From Erysipelotrichaceae bacterium (GTDB taxonomy: Bacteria > Bacillota_I > Bacilli_A > Erysipelotrichales > Erysipelotrichaceae): a DNA stretch of 64,000 nt. Shown here piece after piece: positions 25,081-35,498 of this stretch. Below the pieces are notes generated by a model. It searched no databases and was not told where the DNA came from. It was given only the letters and a program-made list of their open reading frames with translations. Each line of letters begins with the position of its first letter. Within the stretch, counting starts at the first letter, position 1. Both the position numbers and the translations under genes were made by a program. The stretch spans positions 1-64,000 of the forward strand of contig JAFRKA010000010.1 in assembly GCA_017432005.1 (NCBI GenBank). Direction: 5' to 3'.

Positions 25081-28000
25081 TCACCAGTCGATACCTGTGA
25101 CCGGTATCTTGTAACTGGTTGAAGTCTTTCTCTTCGGATCTCTGTCAGGTAATCCATCTCCTTTTTTCGGAATGTGGTACTCATAACTGACATCACTTAT
25201 CGCTACGCGTCTTCCGTTTTCCTTTTCATCGATATAAACATCCGAACTCTTATCATTCAGCCTGATGAAATTGACCGTAAACACTTTTGAACCTGAAGCT
25301 TCTCCGGTCTTTTCAGCGAAGGTGAAGATTATCTTTCCTTCATTGCTGTTGTTTATCGCCTTATAGTCGACATCTGTACTGATGCCGTTATATCTCAGTT
25401 TGGAAGCATCATATCTGATCTCGTATTTTCCGTTTGTCAGTACCGCAGATTCGTTGTTATAGAAGTCCAGGGATACTACATCTTCACTGTCAGTCTTCAG
25501 CACGGCAGAGATCTTATCTTTTGTGATGACTGTTGATTGTGGTGCCAAAGCTTCTGCAACTTCTTCCTTAGATCCGACAAGATCCGATGTTTTAGAAGCA
25601 TGCAATCCTGATACCTTCACACCCGGTTCAAAGCTTCCCAGTTTATAGACTTTCTTTCTGCCTTCATCGCTTTCTATGTCTTCAACATAGTAAATGCTGA
25701 CATATGATCCTCTGTCTTCTGTAATGCTTAAGAACAGTTCACCTCCGTCATAATACAGCGAATGTGACAGTCCTTCATCAGCAATCAGAGAGGTATTCAT
25801 GATCGCTTTGCAGGTGAAGGTATATCCGCTTTCATCTTCAGCAAGCAGGACATCATAGATGATGCCTTTATCGTCCAGCAGCAGCACCTGATCTCCATTG
25901 TCATCGCTCTTCCCGCAGGTGATACCTGTCAGGCTGTTTTCGATATCAGGCTTAATAATTCTGTCGACATCTCCGGTCTCAGTGTTTATGAAACAGATAC
26001 TGTCATGCGTAACAGCGATCAGTTCATCGCCATTCACCGATGGAACTGTACAGATATCTCTGATACCGTCTGCTTCAAGATCGGCGATCCTCTTCAGTCC
26101 TTCTTCATCTTTTACGTACAAAGCAGAACCGTCTGCAGATATGAGATAAAGTTTACCATCTGACGCATATGCAGCACAGCTGAATGCTTCCGTCAGGATC
26201 TCGCCGTCAGTATGATCAGGCAGATCAGCTGTATTGAATGAACTTATGGACAGTATCTCGTCATCTTCGACCAGGATCTCAAGATCTTTATCGACACTGA
26301 AGAATTCGACTTCACATTTTTCCTCGACACCGTATTTTTCTGATTTTGCCCAGATATTGGTCTTTCCTGCTGATACACCTGTTACCGTTCCATTCTGATC
26401 GACTTTAGCGATACTGTCATCTTCCGAACGCCAAATAAATACATCGTCAGGATCTTCCGGTGAGAGTTCAGCAGACAATTCGATATCTGTTCCCAGAACT
26501 TCTTTTTCGTATCCGGAGCTCATGATGATGCTCTGAGTCTGATCTGCCTGACTAGTGTTTCTGGTGACCGTGGCAGTGACCTTGTTTCCGGCATAATCAG
26601 AGATCTTGATGTCGATCGTTTCTGGCAGCTGCTCGCCAAGATCGATCCTGTACGTTTCTTCGTCACCACCGGTCTTTTTATCTTTAGTCGCATGTTTTTC
26701 CAAACTGCGCTCATCATCAATTTTCAGTTCCATTCCGGCGATATAATTGTTGTCTCTGGCAGAGATGGTCAGGATGTTCTTGCCATCTTCCTGACTGATA
26801 CTGTGTTGTGTTATCTGAGGACTTTCACTGTCGACCACGAAAGGAATATCCCAGGTCTCAGGAACATCTTCCCAGTGGATCGTACCGTCTTTATCCCGAT
26901 GTGTTTCCAGCGCCGTTTCCAGAATGATACGATAGCTGTGTCCTTCTTTCAGTTTGTCAGTACTGACTGGCAGACTTTCACTTACCATCACATTGCACCA
27001 GGCATATTCCGGATGATAGAAGGCTGCTATTTGATCATTTACAACGTGTTCATAGACTGTATTCCCGTCACTGTCGAGAATAGTGACACGCAGGGCGGCA
27101 GCATTTCTGATCAAAGAATAAAAGATATTGGAGAAGAAATTGTTGTTACTTAAGGCGTTCCTTTCGGGATAATAAACACCATCATCAAAATCGCCTCCTA
27201 AAGGATTACCTCCAAAGTAAAAGATTTCATCATCGCTTTCTTCACCGTATCGGTCGAAGAAGAAGGACTGTTTGTCTGTTACATCAAAATAAGATGTTTT
27301 TCTTTCTTCGTTGTATTTGTCTCCAAGATAAGTTCCGTAATCGAGCATCGGTGAATCATCCCATCCGCCATAGTAACCCAAAACCGGAATAGAATGATCG
27401 ATACCTTTCACACCTTCATTGTCATCGCCTTTCTGTTTGACGAAGATATAGCCTTCAACATAGGCGCCATTAAAATCATATGCTTTGATCTCATTGCCGA
27501 GCTTTATCTCAAAAGTGACACCGATACTGCTTCCTGCAGGAACAGGTACGGCAGTATTGCCGATATTCTTAAGCAGCAGATGTGCATCGTGGGAAGTGAT
27601 CTTCCCGTCACTGTCAAGATCGGCATATTCCATATCGTGGAACTGACTGATGTTGCCTGCAGCATAGTCAAGTATCACCTGAGCATCGGAATTATTCAGA
27701 AGATTGTCATCGTTGAAATCATAGTTGCTGTCGATTGGATAAATGCAGCCGTCAACGATCCATTTGAGTTCAGGATGAAGAGCTACAGTCGAAGTGCCCA
27801 GATACGCGTTGTCAATGATGGCCTGAGTAAAGAAAGAAGCATCAAAATCACAATAGACATCGCTGTCGGTGATATTGTTTACCGTAAAGGAAACGGAATA
27901 ACGTCCCTTTCTGCCAGAATCTTCACCCAGTTCAGCCTTGACCTTTCCATCCTTTGCATATTCCGATATGTCTCTAGCCTTTACGCCGTCAGTCCTGACC

Positions 28001-30201
28001 TCATCCATCAGGATGACGATATCAGAACCCATCGCCGCATCGATATCGACAAGTCCTGCTCCCTGACTTAGGATACTGTAATATGATTTACTGCTTTCTT
28101 CTATCATAGGAACAGCCGTTGACATCAGCAGGCTCTGGATGAGTCCTCTGCGGGTCAGACCAAGCTTTTCCGCCTGATTGTCCAGACCATTCTCTCTGAT
28201 GTACTGTACCATATCTGCACTCAGACCGGCGATCTGCGGAGATGCCATGGAAGTGCCGGAAAGATTCCCGTAACTGGAATGACCGCTGCTCTTATCATCT
28301 TTGCTTGCACCATAGACCGAATAGATACTTCCACCCGGTGCCGTGATCTCCGGCTTCATGGACAGATCGCCCGGAACACCAAAGCTGGAGAAATAAGACA
28401 TCTTGTAATAATCTGAATCATAGTATTCTATTTTCTGATCATTATAGACTGTTATCTTGCCGCTGTAGTAGGTAAGGTCACCAACTTTGCTTTCAATACT
28501 GTTTGTCTTTATAAAATTTGAATCACTGTTACTGATGATGATTAATGGTTCATCATGTACATAAGAATCAATACTAGGTGAAATGTGACTATCGTCATAG
28601 TTGGCGATGATCGTCGCCTTCACTCCGTATTTTACAGCGTTGTTGGCTTTCTCAACAAAAGTCAAATCACCACGATTACATATCGCGATCTTTCCCCCCA
28701 ATAAACCATCTACTTCTAAAGCATCTACTGCTGCAAACTCTGCTTCGGTACCAAATCCATCGATGTAGATGAAATCATATTCACCCGGGTGCCATGTCAT
28801 CGGATCATTTTTCTTCACTGATTCATCATAGAATATGATCCTGTCCTTGAATTTCAGATAATTTGCAGTCCTGCCGTCATTATCCACTGAAGCGACTGAC
28901 AGAGAAGTTGCATAGGTACCCGGAATACCATTCGTCGCAAAATTCACTCCGTCTTTATACAGAATACCTTGTTCAGTTTTTTCTGCCCAATTACTGTTGT
29001 TGCCGGCTGAAGTAACCCAGATGAGATCTGTTCCTTTCAGCTTGTCAATAGTACTCGTATAAGCATCTTCCGCATATGAGAGTCCTGCATAAGGACTTCC
29101 GAGGGAAAGATTGACTGAATCGGCACCAAGCAGGATCGCATCTTCGATCGCTGCGAAATAATCGGAATCGAAGGCACCGCCACCTTTTCCAAAGACCTTC
29201 ATGACCAGGACCTGGGCATCCGGTGCATCTCCCTGTGTGTTTACATATTCCAGAGCATTCTCATATTTATTTCCATTAAGTATATATCTGTTGGCAGCTG
29301 CGATGCCTGCAACATGGCTGCCGTGATATCCCTGCTTATCATTAAGATGACTGACATCAAAATCCCTGTCGACATAGTTGAATATGTAAGGAACCTTTCT
29401 GCTGTAATAGTATTCTGTACCCTCAGCCTGTTTTCTGCTTGCGGCGTTGAGAGAAGGCCAGATCTCTTGAACTTCTGCCTTTGTCAGCAGATCGACTTCT
29501 TTACCGTTTCCTCTCACTTCTTCGATCGCATGATCAAAAGCCTGTTCATTAAATGAGATGTGCTCCAGATCCAGACCTGTATCGACGATCGCCACGATCG
29601 ATCCTGCTCCGGTATAGCCGTTCGACCAGACTTTCTGAGTGTTCATCATCTTCGATGCATTCGTCATATTCAGGCCAGCCTGATCTTCGTCGTCAGTGCT
29701 GATCGAATACTGATTCTCCGGAAAGACGTCTTTTACTCCGTCCACTTCCTTGATCTGATCGATCGTCCATTTCGGCACATTGGCAGAAATGATATTGCTG
29801 GTGAGGGTCAGATTCCAGACCACATCCAGTTTACCGCCGAGGATCTCCTTCCCGATCAGTTTTGCCAGTTCATCCTGCCTTGCCTTAAGTTCCTGACGAT
29901 AAACTTCTATCGTTTCATCATCAGGATCAAGATCAGGATAACGGTCCAGGGCTGATTCTTCTTCCAGAACGATGGAGACACGAATGTTTCCTCTTTTTGC
30001 ATAAGATGTCGAACCAAGTATGGTCTCTTTGTCAAAGACATCACCTAAATCATCATCTTCGATGATCTCCCAGGTGTAGCCGTCATCTTCCTCATCACCT
30101 TCCGCATAGGCAACATTAAAAACACCTATACCTGATATGAGCAACAAAACAGTCAGCAGGATACTAAGATATTTTTTGTACATATTTGAATACCGGAACA
30201 T
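25081..30201 (-). CDS. Large secreted subtilase (S8) with dockerin and cohesin-like modules
   Basis: 1,706 residues. A signal peptide ends at AYA (residues 7-33); a second ATG at 30183 fits equally. The catalytic triad is Asp207 (AIVDTGLDLEH), His293 (GYHGSHVAG), Ser651 (LSGTSMASP). A PA domain is inserted at roughly 470-580. After an Fn3-like part, a dockerin type I module lies at about 826-882, with two calcium repeats (DFNDDNLLNNSDAQ... and DLDSDGKITSHDA...). Later come an Ig-like (BIG2) domain at about 1,215-1,300 and a C-terminal cohesin-like domain (about 1,560-1,665). The end IPVTGIDW has no hydrophobic tail, so it is not a sortase signal. It is likely a surface or extracellular protease acting on host or bacterial protein, perhaps lactocepin-like. 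Confidence 0.88.
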   Translation of the reverse strand: MFRYSNMYKKYLSILLTVLLLISGIGVFNVAYAEGDEEDDGYTWEIIEDDDLGDVFDKETILGSTSYAKRGNIRVSIVLEEESALDRYPDLDPDDETIEVYRQELKARQDELAKLIGKEILGGKLDVVWNLTLTSNIISANVPKWTIDQIKEVDGVKDVFPENQYSISTDDEDQAGLNMTNASKMMNTQKVWSNGYTGAGSIVAIVDTGLDLEHISFNEQAFDHAIEEVRGNGKEVDLLTKAEVQEIWPSLNAASRKQAEGTEYYYSRKVPYIFNYVDRDFDVSHLNDKQGYHGSHVAGIAAANRYILNGNKYENALEYVNTQGDAPDAQVLVMKVFGKGGGAFDSDYFAAIEDAILLGADSVNLSLGSPYAGLSYAEDAYTSTIDKLKGTDLIWVTSAGNNSNWAEKTEQGILYKDGVNFATNGIPGTYATSLSVASVDNDGRTANYLKFKDRIIFYDESVKKNDPMTWHPGEYDFIYIDGFGTEAEFAAVDALEVDGLLGGKIAICNRGDLTFVEKANNAVKYGVKATIIANYDDSHISPSIDSYVHDEPLIIISNSDSNFIKTNSIESKVGDLTYYSGKITVYNDQKIEYYDSDYYKMSYFSSFGVPGDLSMKPEITAPGGSIYSVYGASKDDKSSGHSSYGNLSGTSMASPQIAGLSADMVQYIRENGLDNQAEKLGLTRRGLIQSLLMSTAVPMIEESSKSYYSILSQGAGLVDIDAAMGSDIVILMDEVRTDGVKARDISEYAKDGKVKAELGEDSGRKGRYSVSFTVNNITDSDVYCDFDASFFTQAIIDNAYLGTSTVALHPELKWIVDGCIYPIDSNYDFNDDNLLNNSDAQVILDYAAGNISQFHDMEYADLDSDGKITSHDAHLLLKNIGNTAVPVPAGSSIGVTFEIKLGNEIKAYDFNGAYVEGYIFVKQKGDDNEGVKGIDHSIPVLGYYGGWDDSPMLDYGTYLGDKYNEERKTSYFDVTDKQSFFFDRYGEESDDEIFYFGGNPLGGDFDDGVYYPERNALSNNNFFSNIFYSLIRNAAALRVTILDSDGNTVYEHVVNDQIAAFYHPEYAWCNVMVSESLPVSTDKLKEGHSYRIILETALETHRDKDGTIHWEDVPETWDIPFVVDSESPQITQHSISQEDGKNILTISARDNNYIAGMELKIDDERSLEKHATKDKKTGGDEETYRIDLGEQLPETIDIKISDYAGNKVTATVTRNTSQADQTQSIIMSSGYEKEVLGTDIELSAELSPEDPDDVFIWRSEDDSIAKVDQNGTVTGVSAGKTNIWAKSEKYGVEEKCEVEFFSVDKDLEILVEDDEILSISSFNTADLPDHTDGEILTEAFSCAAYASDGKLYLISADGSALYVKDEEGLKRIADLEADGIRDICTVPSVNGDELIAVTHDSICFINTETGDVDRIIKPDIENSLTGITCGKSDDNGDQVLLLDDKGIIYDVLLAEDESGYTFTCKAIMNTSLIADEGLSHSLYYDGGELFLSITEDRGSYVSIYYVEDIESDEGRKKVYKLGSFEPGVKVSGLHASKTSDLVGSKEEVAEALAPQSTVITKDKISAVLKTDSEDVVSLDFYNNESAVLTNGKYEIRYDASKLRYNGISTDVDYKAINNSNEGKIIFTFAEKTGEASGSKVFTVNFIRLNDKSSDVYIDEKENGRRVAISDVSYEYHIPKKGDGLPDRDPKRKTSTSYKIPVTGIDW

Positions 30202-30248
30202 ATTAATAATATTTTAACTCATTAGTGTTTATATTATGAAGCAATCCA

Positions 30249-30292
30249 TAAAAAAAGCAGACTGTCCCAAACGCAAAGGGACAAGCCTGCTC
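30249..30292 (-). terminator. Terminator of the lipoprotein gene
   Basis: On the minus strand AGCAGGCTTGTCCC and GGGACAGTCTGCT pair, followed by TTTTTT. Confidence 0.85.
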
Positions 30293-30312
30293 TAAAAGCT
30301 ATTATCGTATCT

Positions 30313-31056
30313 CTATTCCTGTCCTCTGATCATCATGAAGTCACCGAAATCTTCTTCAGACATCCATAGTGTAGCGATCAGATATTCTCTTCCTTCATAG
30401 GCATAATACTCTTTCAAATAGAGGACACAGTTGTTGCCTATAAGTTTTATTTCCTTGTTTTCGTTAAAACCGCCACCGAAAGGCTCATAACCTATCTCTT
30501 CATCCGATTCTTCCCAGACTTCTATCGTGTCACTGGCAAGTCTTGGATGCAAAGTTATCACGACCGGTTGCTCATCACCGTCATGAACTTTCATTTCGGC
30601 ATAACCCAGTTCATCGAACTGATAGCCGTCTACGGAGTTATCCCGGCGGATCCTGAGCAGATACTTCCAGACTCCGTTGGCATTGCCTAAAGGTTCATGT
30701 ACTCTTTCTTCCGGAAAACCTTCATACATCATCTGCCCATACAGTTCATCAAAGTCTTCGAAGCTGAGCTTGCTGACATCGAAATCCTGCACATACGTAT
30801 CCTGAGTATCTGCAGCCTGACTGACATCAGGTTCGACTGTACTGCCTGCAACGCTGTTATCTGTATATGTTTCGCTGCTGCCTGAACCTATATTGTTCTG
30901 TTCAAGCGGTTCAACGATGATATCATCGACGTTGATATCATCCTTGCTTTGAGATGTTGGGGCATAGCTCTCTGTACCGCCTGGTGAACCTGCGGCTTCA
31001 GATGAACATCCGGTAATCATCAGAAGCAAAAGCAGAATGATCGTCAGTTTTTTCAT
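30313..31056 (-). CDS. Lipoprotein of unknown function
   Basis: 247 residues from MKKLTIILLLLLMITGCSSE; the frame's first ATG is 36 nt upstream but the signal peptide begins here and AGGAG is placed correctly. Lipobox ITGC (Cys17). A Ser/Thr/Asp-rich linker (residues 20-85) precedes a globular beta domain (about 90-247) with GNANGVWKYLLRIRRDNSVD and GGGFNENKEIKLIGNNCVLYL. It lies between the subtilase and the cassette island. Function unknown. Confidence 0.75.
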   Translation of the reverse strand: MKKLTIILLLLLMITGCSSEAAGSPGGTESYAPTSQSKDDINVDDIIVEPLEQNNIGSGSSETYTDNSVAGSTVEPDVSQAADTQDTYVQDFDVSKLSFEDFDELYGQMMYEGFPEERVHEPLGNANGVWKYLLRIRRDNSVDGYQFDELGYAEMKVHDGDEQPVVITLHPRLASDTIEVWEESDEEIGYEPFGGGFNENKEIKLIGNNCVLYLKEYYAYEGREYLIATLWMSEEDFGDFMMIRGQE

Positions 31057-31138
31057 ATTTATATCTCTCCTTGTAAAACACGCCGTATTCATAACATGAT
31101 CCGGCTATACCGTCCACTTACGGTTTCTGAATTATTTT

Positions 31139-31453
31139 TTACTTCAGTTCACTATTATTATATCTTATTATCTGCTTATACGATTTGCCAGATTTATATG
31201 CATATGTTTTTCCAACCGTTGCACCCATTCTAGCGAAAAGAAAATCACCATAATGAAGTTTATATACTTCATCGTCTTCAAGATTGATTGAAGACACAAA
31301 ATCATTGTTTAATGTTCCGTCATCATTTATATCTGTTATCCTTACGTATCTAGGCCTTTCTGGATCATATTCAATAGAAGCTGATCCTGCACCATATTCG
31401 CCTTTCCCAAGTGATACTTCATCCATTGTCATTGATGGATAACCTTTATTCAT
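31139..31453 (-). pseudogene. Type I restriction specificity subunit (HsdS), fragment
   Basis: 104 residues, about one quarter of a usual HsdS. The block ASIEYDPERPRYVRITDIND, followed by DGTLNN and YKLHYGDFLFARMGATVGKT, is the start of a target-recognition domain (RYVRITDI, G-D-x-L-x-R-x-G-A-T-V-G-K). The C-terminal remainder and the conserved central repeat are missing, and no hsdM or hsdR is nearby. It lies just left of the leftmost lysS-derived core. It may be residual cargo of an older cassette. Confidence 0.7.
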
Positions 31454-31527
31454 AAAGAGCTCGACAAATCGGGCTTCCCTAAACTATATTTAGTTCAAGC
31501 AGTTCCTTTTTTTAAAAGAATTTTTTT

Positions 31528-31560
31528 GGTCGTCAAATGGTCGTCAAAGTCGTCAAATTT
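31528..31560. repeat. Three tandem 11-bp iterons beside the left core
   Basis: GGTCGTCAAAT (31528-31538), GGTCGTCAAAG (31539-31549) and a third copy TCGTCAAATTT (31550-31560), with an 11-bp period. The unit resembles those at 52404-52425 and 49833-49854 (GGTGTCAAATT). The distance to the 23-bp core is 56-90 bp. Tandem short repeats at this distance from a crossover site are what arm-type sites of tyrosine recombinases look like; the binding role is inferred. Confidence 0.65.
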
Positions 31561-31616
31561 CTGGAAACCTATCTTTAAAAACCCTTTATTTATCGGCTTT
31601 TTCAGACTTTTCTCCC

Positions 31617-31639
31617 TCTCTTGGCTTCATAGCTGGGAA
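31617..31639. repeat. lysS-derived core copy 1 (diverged)
   Basis: Matches the core in lysS at 20 of 23 positions (the three mismatches are adjacent to the central ATG on its right). On the minus strand it reads FPAMKPREGEKSEKADK and then stops: a short LysRS tail. It marks the left end of cassette A. Confidence 0.8.
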
Positions 31640-31678
31640 CTAAATTGGTCTCTTCTACTTTCATTCTTAATTTCTCAG

Positions 31679-32452
31679 TTATTCGACTTTGTATGCAATT
31701 CCAGGAACAGCGTCTTCCTTGCCGAGTTCTATCATTTCAAACTGGATCTTTCCGTCCTGCTTTGAAAAAGTAAAACGTTCTGTTCCGTCCCGCGGTTCTG
31801 TATGCATGGCCTCAAACCATTCAGGAGCTATCTTGACTTCACAGACACCGCTTGCAGGGCCATATAATCCTTCTCCAAACCTGACGCCCTCCATTTTTAT
31901 TGCTATGGTGTTGCCTTCTACGGCGTCAACATTGAATGTCCAGGTAAGTTCTTGAACGAATTCGCTATCGCCTGATTGTATTTTGACCTCACTTACGATT
32001 TCATATGTTCCAATTATCTCCTTCACAGGGAGCCCTGCTTCTTCGATCTTGCAGGCTGAAACATCATCCATAACACTGACTTTGAGCCCTTTGTATACGC
32101 CGTATTCATTTGTTTCCAGCGTCGTTATCGAATATCTTGTCTTTTCATCATGTTTGTGTTCTCCAGGCGTCTGGAGCTGTAAATCAAAGACCTCTTCTTC
32201 TTTTGCGTTTATCTGTACTTTTTCATAGTTGTATACCAGCTGAGCCATCTCTTCTCTTGTAAGGCACGTCCCGGTACATGCTTCCACTGAACTATTGATG
32301 TATACACAGTAGTCTTTAAACTTTTCATCATTCTTAAGTTTATTGTCCCATTCCTTGTTTTTTTCGGAAAAATTCGATCCCATCGCCATACAGGCAAAAA
32401 GGATAATCGCCAGGCTTGTTAAGATCACTCTCACAATTTTATTTCTCTTCAT
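31679..32452 (-). CDS. 'CTGTCL'-family secreted protein (cassette A)
   Basis: 257 residues. An N-terminal hydrophobic signal ends near LFAC, a possible lipobox. It shares with the 49939-50976 protein an ordered set of blocks: ACTGTCLTREEMAQLVYNYE, then LQLQTPGEHKHDEKTRYSIT and GVYKGLKVSVMDDVSACKIE, with the Cys pattern CTGTC...C conserved. The remainder (residues 140-257) differs between the two. The start overlaps the VanZ-like gene by 14 nt. Function unknown; likely exported and disulfide-containing. Confidence 0.7.
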   Translation of the reverse strand: MKRNKIVRVILTSLAIILFACMAMGSNFSEKNKEWDNKLKNDEKFKDYCVYINSSVEACTGTCLTREEMAQLVYNYEKVQINAKEEEVFDLQLQTPGEHKHDEKTRYSITTLETNEYGVYKGLKVSVMDDVSACKIEEAGLPVKEIIGTYEIVSEVKIQSGDSEFVQELTWTFNVDAVEGNTIAIKMEGVRFGEGLYGPASGVCEVKIAPEWFEAMHTEPRDGTERFTFSKQDGKIQFEMIELGKEDAVPGIAYKVE

Positions 32453-32870
32453 AACAATCAGTCCTCCGTTCTATCATGTTAGAAATTAATAAAGCACATA
32501 CAGCTGCCGCTGATTCAGTAACTATATCCAGCAGATCAAATGTCCCGGAAAAGATATCTGTCAGCTGAAGACACTCCATGATTACTGCGACAATAGCTGT
32601 CAATAACAAAACTATAACATTGTATTTACCGCTTAATTCATCTCCAAGCGTAAGCTTCAAACAGAAAAACAGAGAATATGTCCAAAGAAAATCAGCCGCA
32701 AAATTCCGTATTATAAGCGGATAATCTATGATCGGCATCAGGGAACGTAACGAAGATAATGAATGAGATATCAACGTCTCTTCTTTAATAGTCATATAGA
32801 TAAAAAGACCAAAGATAAGAGGAATGATACTGTTTAATGCATACAGATAATTCTTCTTTATGTGAGACAT
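32439..32870 (-). CDS. VanZ-like membrane protein
   Basis: 143 residues with four hydrophobic segments. The middle has FAADFLWTYSLFFCLKL and the C-terminal part AVIMECLQLTDIFSGTFDLL followed by DIVTESAA, which resembles the VanZ pattern (E-x-x-Q ... G-x-F-D-x-x-D). VanZ-type proteins are linked to glycopeptide tolerance or unknown envelope roles. It is translationally coupled to the CTGTCL gene and might help its membrane insertion or export; this is a guess. Confidence 0.6.
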   Translation of the reverse strand: MSHIKKNYLYALNSIIPLIFGLFIYMTIKEETLISHSLSSLRSLMPIIDYPLIIRNFAADFLWTYSLFFCLKLTLGDELSGKYNVIVLLLTAIVAVIMECLQLTDIFSGTFDLLDIVTESAAAVCALLISNMIERRTDCYEEK

Positions 32871-33056
32871 GTTTTATATTTTATTTCCTGTATCCTTTGT
32901 CTTAATTCTATCAAAAATCAGCATCAATGGCGCTACACAAAAAGCGGAGACTCTACTTTAAGTTTCTGATATAAAAAGAATGATTGAAAATTTCTTTTCA
33001 TGTTTATAATCATCAGCTCAGATCAGCTTAGATTATAGTTTTTCTTTTGTTAAGGA

Positions 33057-35462
33057 TTATCTCCAGTCACCCTTTTTAAAATATTCTTCCAGAGACATCT
33101 CAACAGTTTTTTTGTTTACTTCTTTGGCTTTATCAGCACTCATTGCTTTATATACGAAACCGATATTGGAACCATCTGATATCAGAACTGATTTTCCTGC
33201 TTCTGGCCATTTCTTTTCAAAAGAAGCACTGTAGTTAATGCCGGTCATATATGTAACACCTAAACCTTTTGAGAAATCCGTTTCCTCAGGAGGATATATC
33301 AGAAACTGCAGATAAGACTCTTTTGACTGTTCTTTTGCCCATTCATCCATCTGCTTCCCACCTGTAATAACAATAGGCGGTATCTTGTAAGTATCTTTAT
33401 ATATCTCCGGTTCACTACTGGTCTCCCATTTTTCGGTTTTAGTAATTGTATAACTGTCTCCTTTTATTTCAACATCATATCCGACACATGATTTTGCCGG
33501 AACGACACATTGTGTATCAGTAGGACATTCATAATCTGTCGGAAGCAGACAGGTATCATAATTATCATTGTGTTTCTGATAAACGATCGTATCCATTACC
33601 CAGACAAGATCATCCGTTTCAAGAAAAGCAACCGTTGATTCATCTTTAGCCTTCGCTCCGAATTCTATCTTTGCAGTGGTTACGGCATTTTTTTCATCCT
33701 TCATATCCTGCTCGGTCTTATATAGAGCTGCTACTGTAGGCTGTCCTGCAACGATCCAGTCGGTGATTGAGAACTGCGACGTAAACTGACCGTCTTTGTC
33801 TAACTGTCCTTTCCAGATCTTTGGATCCGCATCATCCTGAAGCTTCTTAAATCTGAACCAGTAGCCACCAAACTTCTTTTCCTTGTTGGCATCGTAAACT
33901 CTTAAAGGTGTCTTGTAGTTGAAGTTGTTGTAGGTATCCTGCATCTTAAGAAGAACTGCGAGTTCCGTCTTCTTTTCCATCGTCTTCATGCAGGCATTGG
34001 CGATCGGATGCAGACGATATTTCAGGTTTTCGATATAGGCATCCGTGAGTTTCTTCTGCTCTGATTCCGTTGGCCAAGGCATACGCTTATAACCCGAAGC
34101 AGTGGTGACTTCACCTACCGTATCGGCATCAAGTTGCCAGAACTTGGTGGCATACAGATAGATCTCGCGATCGATCGCATCTTCGATGTAATCCTGCTTG
34201 CCGGCCTTTATATATCTTTCAATGATATCCATGAAGAGGTTGTACCATTCCATGTTTGTCCTGGCTTTATACTTACCTGCAGTATAGCTATCACCGAAGT
34301 ATTCATAGATCTGTCCTATATCCCACAGCTTCTGATACACAGCTTCCTCAAACATCGCATCGATCAGTTGGCCGAAGATAAATACACCTGCCATATACAT
34401 GGATACCGATTCTACTATCCAGTCAGAATAGTTATAGGCAATTGAATCCGTAACTGTGTTTATGAAAGTCTTATAAAGACTGAGAACTTCATCTCTGGTC
34501 TTCTTACCGGTAACCGGATCCCTGCTTTCAAATTCATATGAAAGCTTGCACATAGAAGTATACATTCCTAAAACGCTCAGTCTGCTTAAACCTCTGTTGA
34601 TATAAGACTACACATACGGTCCACCTAAAGAAAGGAGATTGGCCGCATTGGAGATCCAGGTTGACGTATCATAGATCAGATTATTATCATTTTTAGGGAT
34701 AACCTTGAATAAAATCGGGAAGTAAGGGGCAGCGGCCAGTTTTGCCGCCAGTATGTACGTATTGCCTGTATCTTCAGGCGTCCATTCAAAATGTTCGCCG
34801 TCCCAGGACCCCGGATCTGTTTCGATATCTTTGGTAAAACCGATGAAGACATTTTCCGATTCATCAAGTTTTACATTACCGACAATAAGATTGCCGAAAT
34901 TGATATCATACTTCTCTGCCAGTTTCTGAGTTTTGTAGTGATAGATCTCTCTTGGCGAAAGGTGCTGCGCATAGATTATTACTTCATTGTTTTCTGTATC
35001 AACATCAAAAAGTTCCAGCTGCAGTTTGCCATCTTCATCCACATAATGAACACAAACGCACTTGGCAGGATCTTCTCCGGCCTCAAAGAATGTCTCATCA
35101 TAAGGAATATGGATCTCCATGAAACCATTGAGTTCACCTTTAAGCTGTTCAGATGATATCTCATAACGGTAAGCTTTTGATTCTCCATTCTTGGTCACAT
35201 ACTGATTTAAAGCCGTTACCGTATATTCAACTTTTTCTTCACAAAGATAATCCGGGACTTCCAGCTTTACATTTTCCGGATCGGGAGAGAGTTCATTGCT
35301 TACACCATACATCAACTGATCAGTTTCGGTCGTGTTGTTTTCATATGAAGCAGCTGCAGCGTTTTCTTCACCATTGTCCTTTTGTCCGCATGAAGAAAGC
35401 GTCAGCAAGGCAATCAATAATAATGTTGAGACTTTTCTCAATCTGTTTCCCTGTTTTTTCAT
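33057..35462 (-). pseudogene. Large lipoprotein gene interrupted by an in-frame amber codon
   Basis: The first part (35462-34608) encodes 284 residues with a lipoprotein signal (LLTLSSC, Cys at residue 26) and ends in GGPYV-TAG. The following frame continues without a gap in the same phase: SYINRGLSRLSVLG (14 codons) and then the 502-residue part (34565-33057). The two parts therefore form one 801-codon gene with a TAG at 34608-34610. The second part has no signal and no ribosome site. The simplest reading is a nonsense mutation in a decaying cassette. The reconstructed product is a beta- and helix-rich exported protein of unknown function. Confidence 0.75.
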
Positions 35463-35498
35463 GGTGTTTATGATTCCTTATTTATATCTATATTATAA

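Noticed and set aside
30184..30201. IPVTG at the end of the subtilase as a sortase signal (C-terminus near 25084)
   Set aside because: Only three residues follow it; the hydrophobic stretch and basic tail needed for sorting are missing.
34608..34610. TAG as a recoded amber (pyrrolysine or suppressor) codon
   Set aside because: No recoding signal is visible, and other genes here end in TAG normally (e.g. 2396-2398, 52523-52525). A nonsense mutation in a decaying cassette is simpler.
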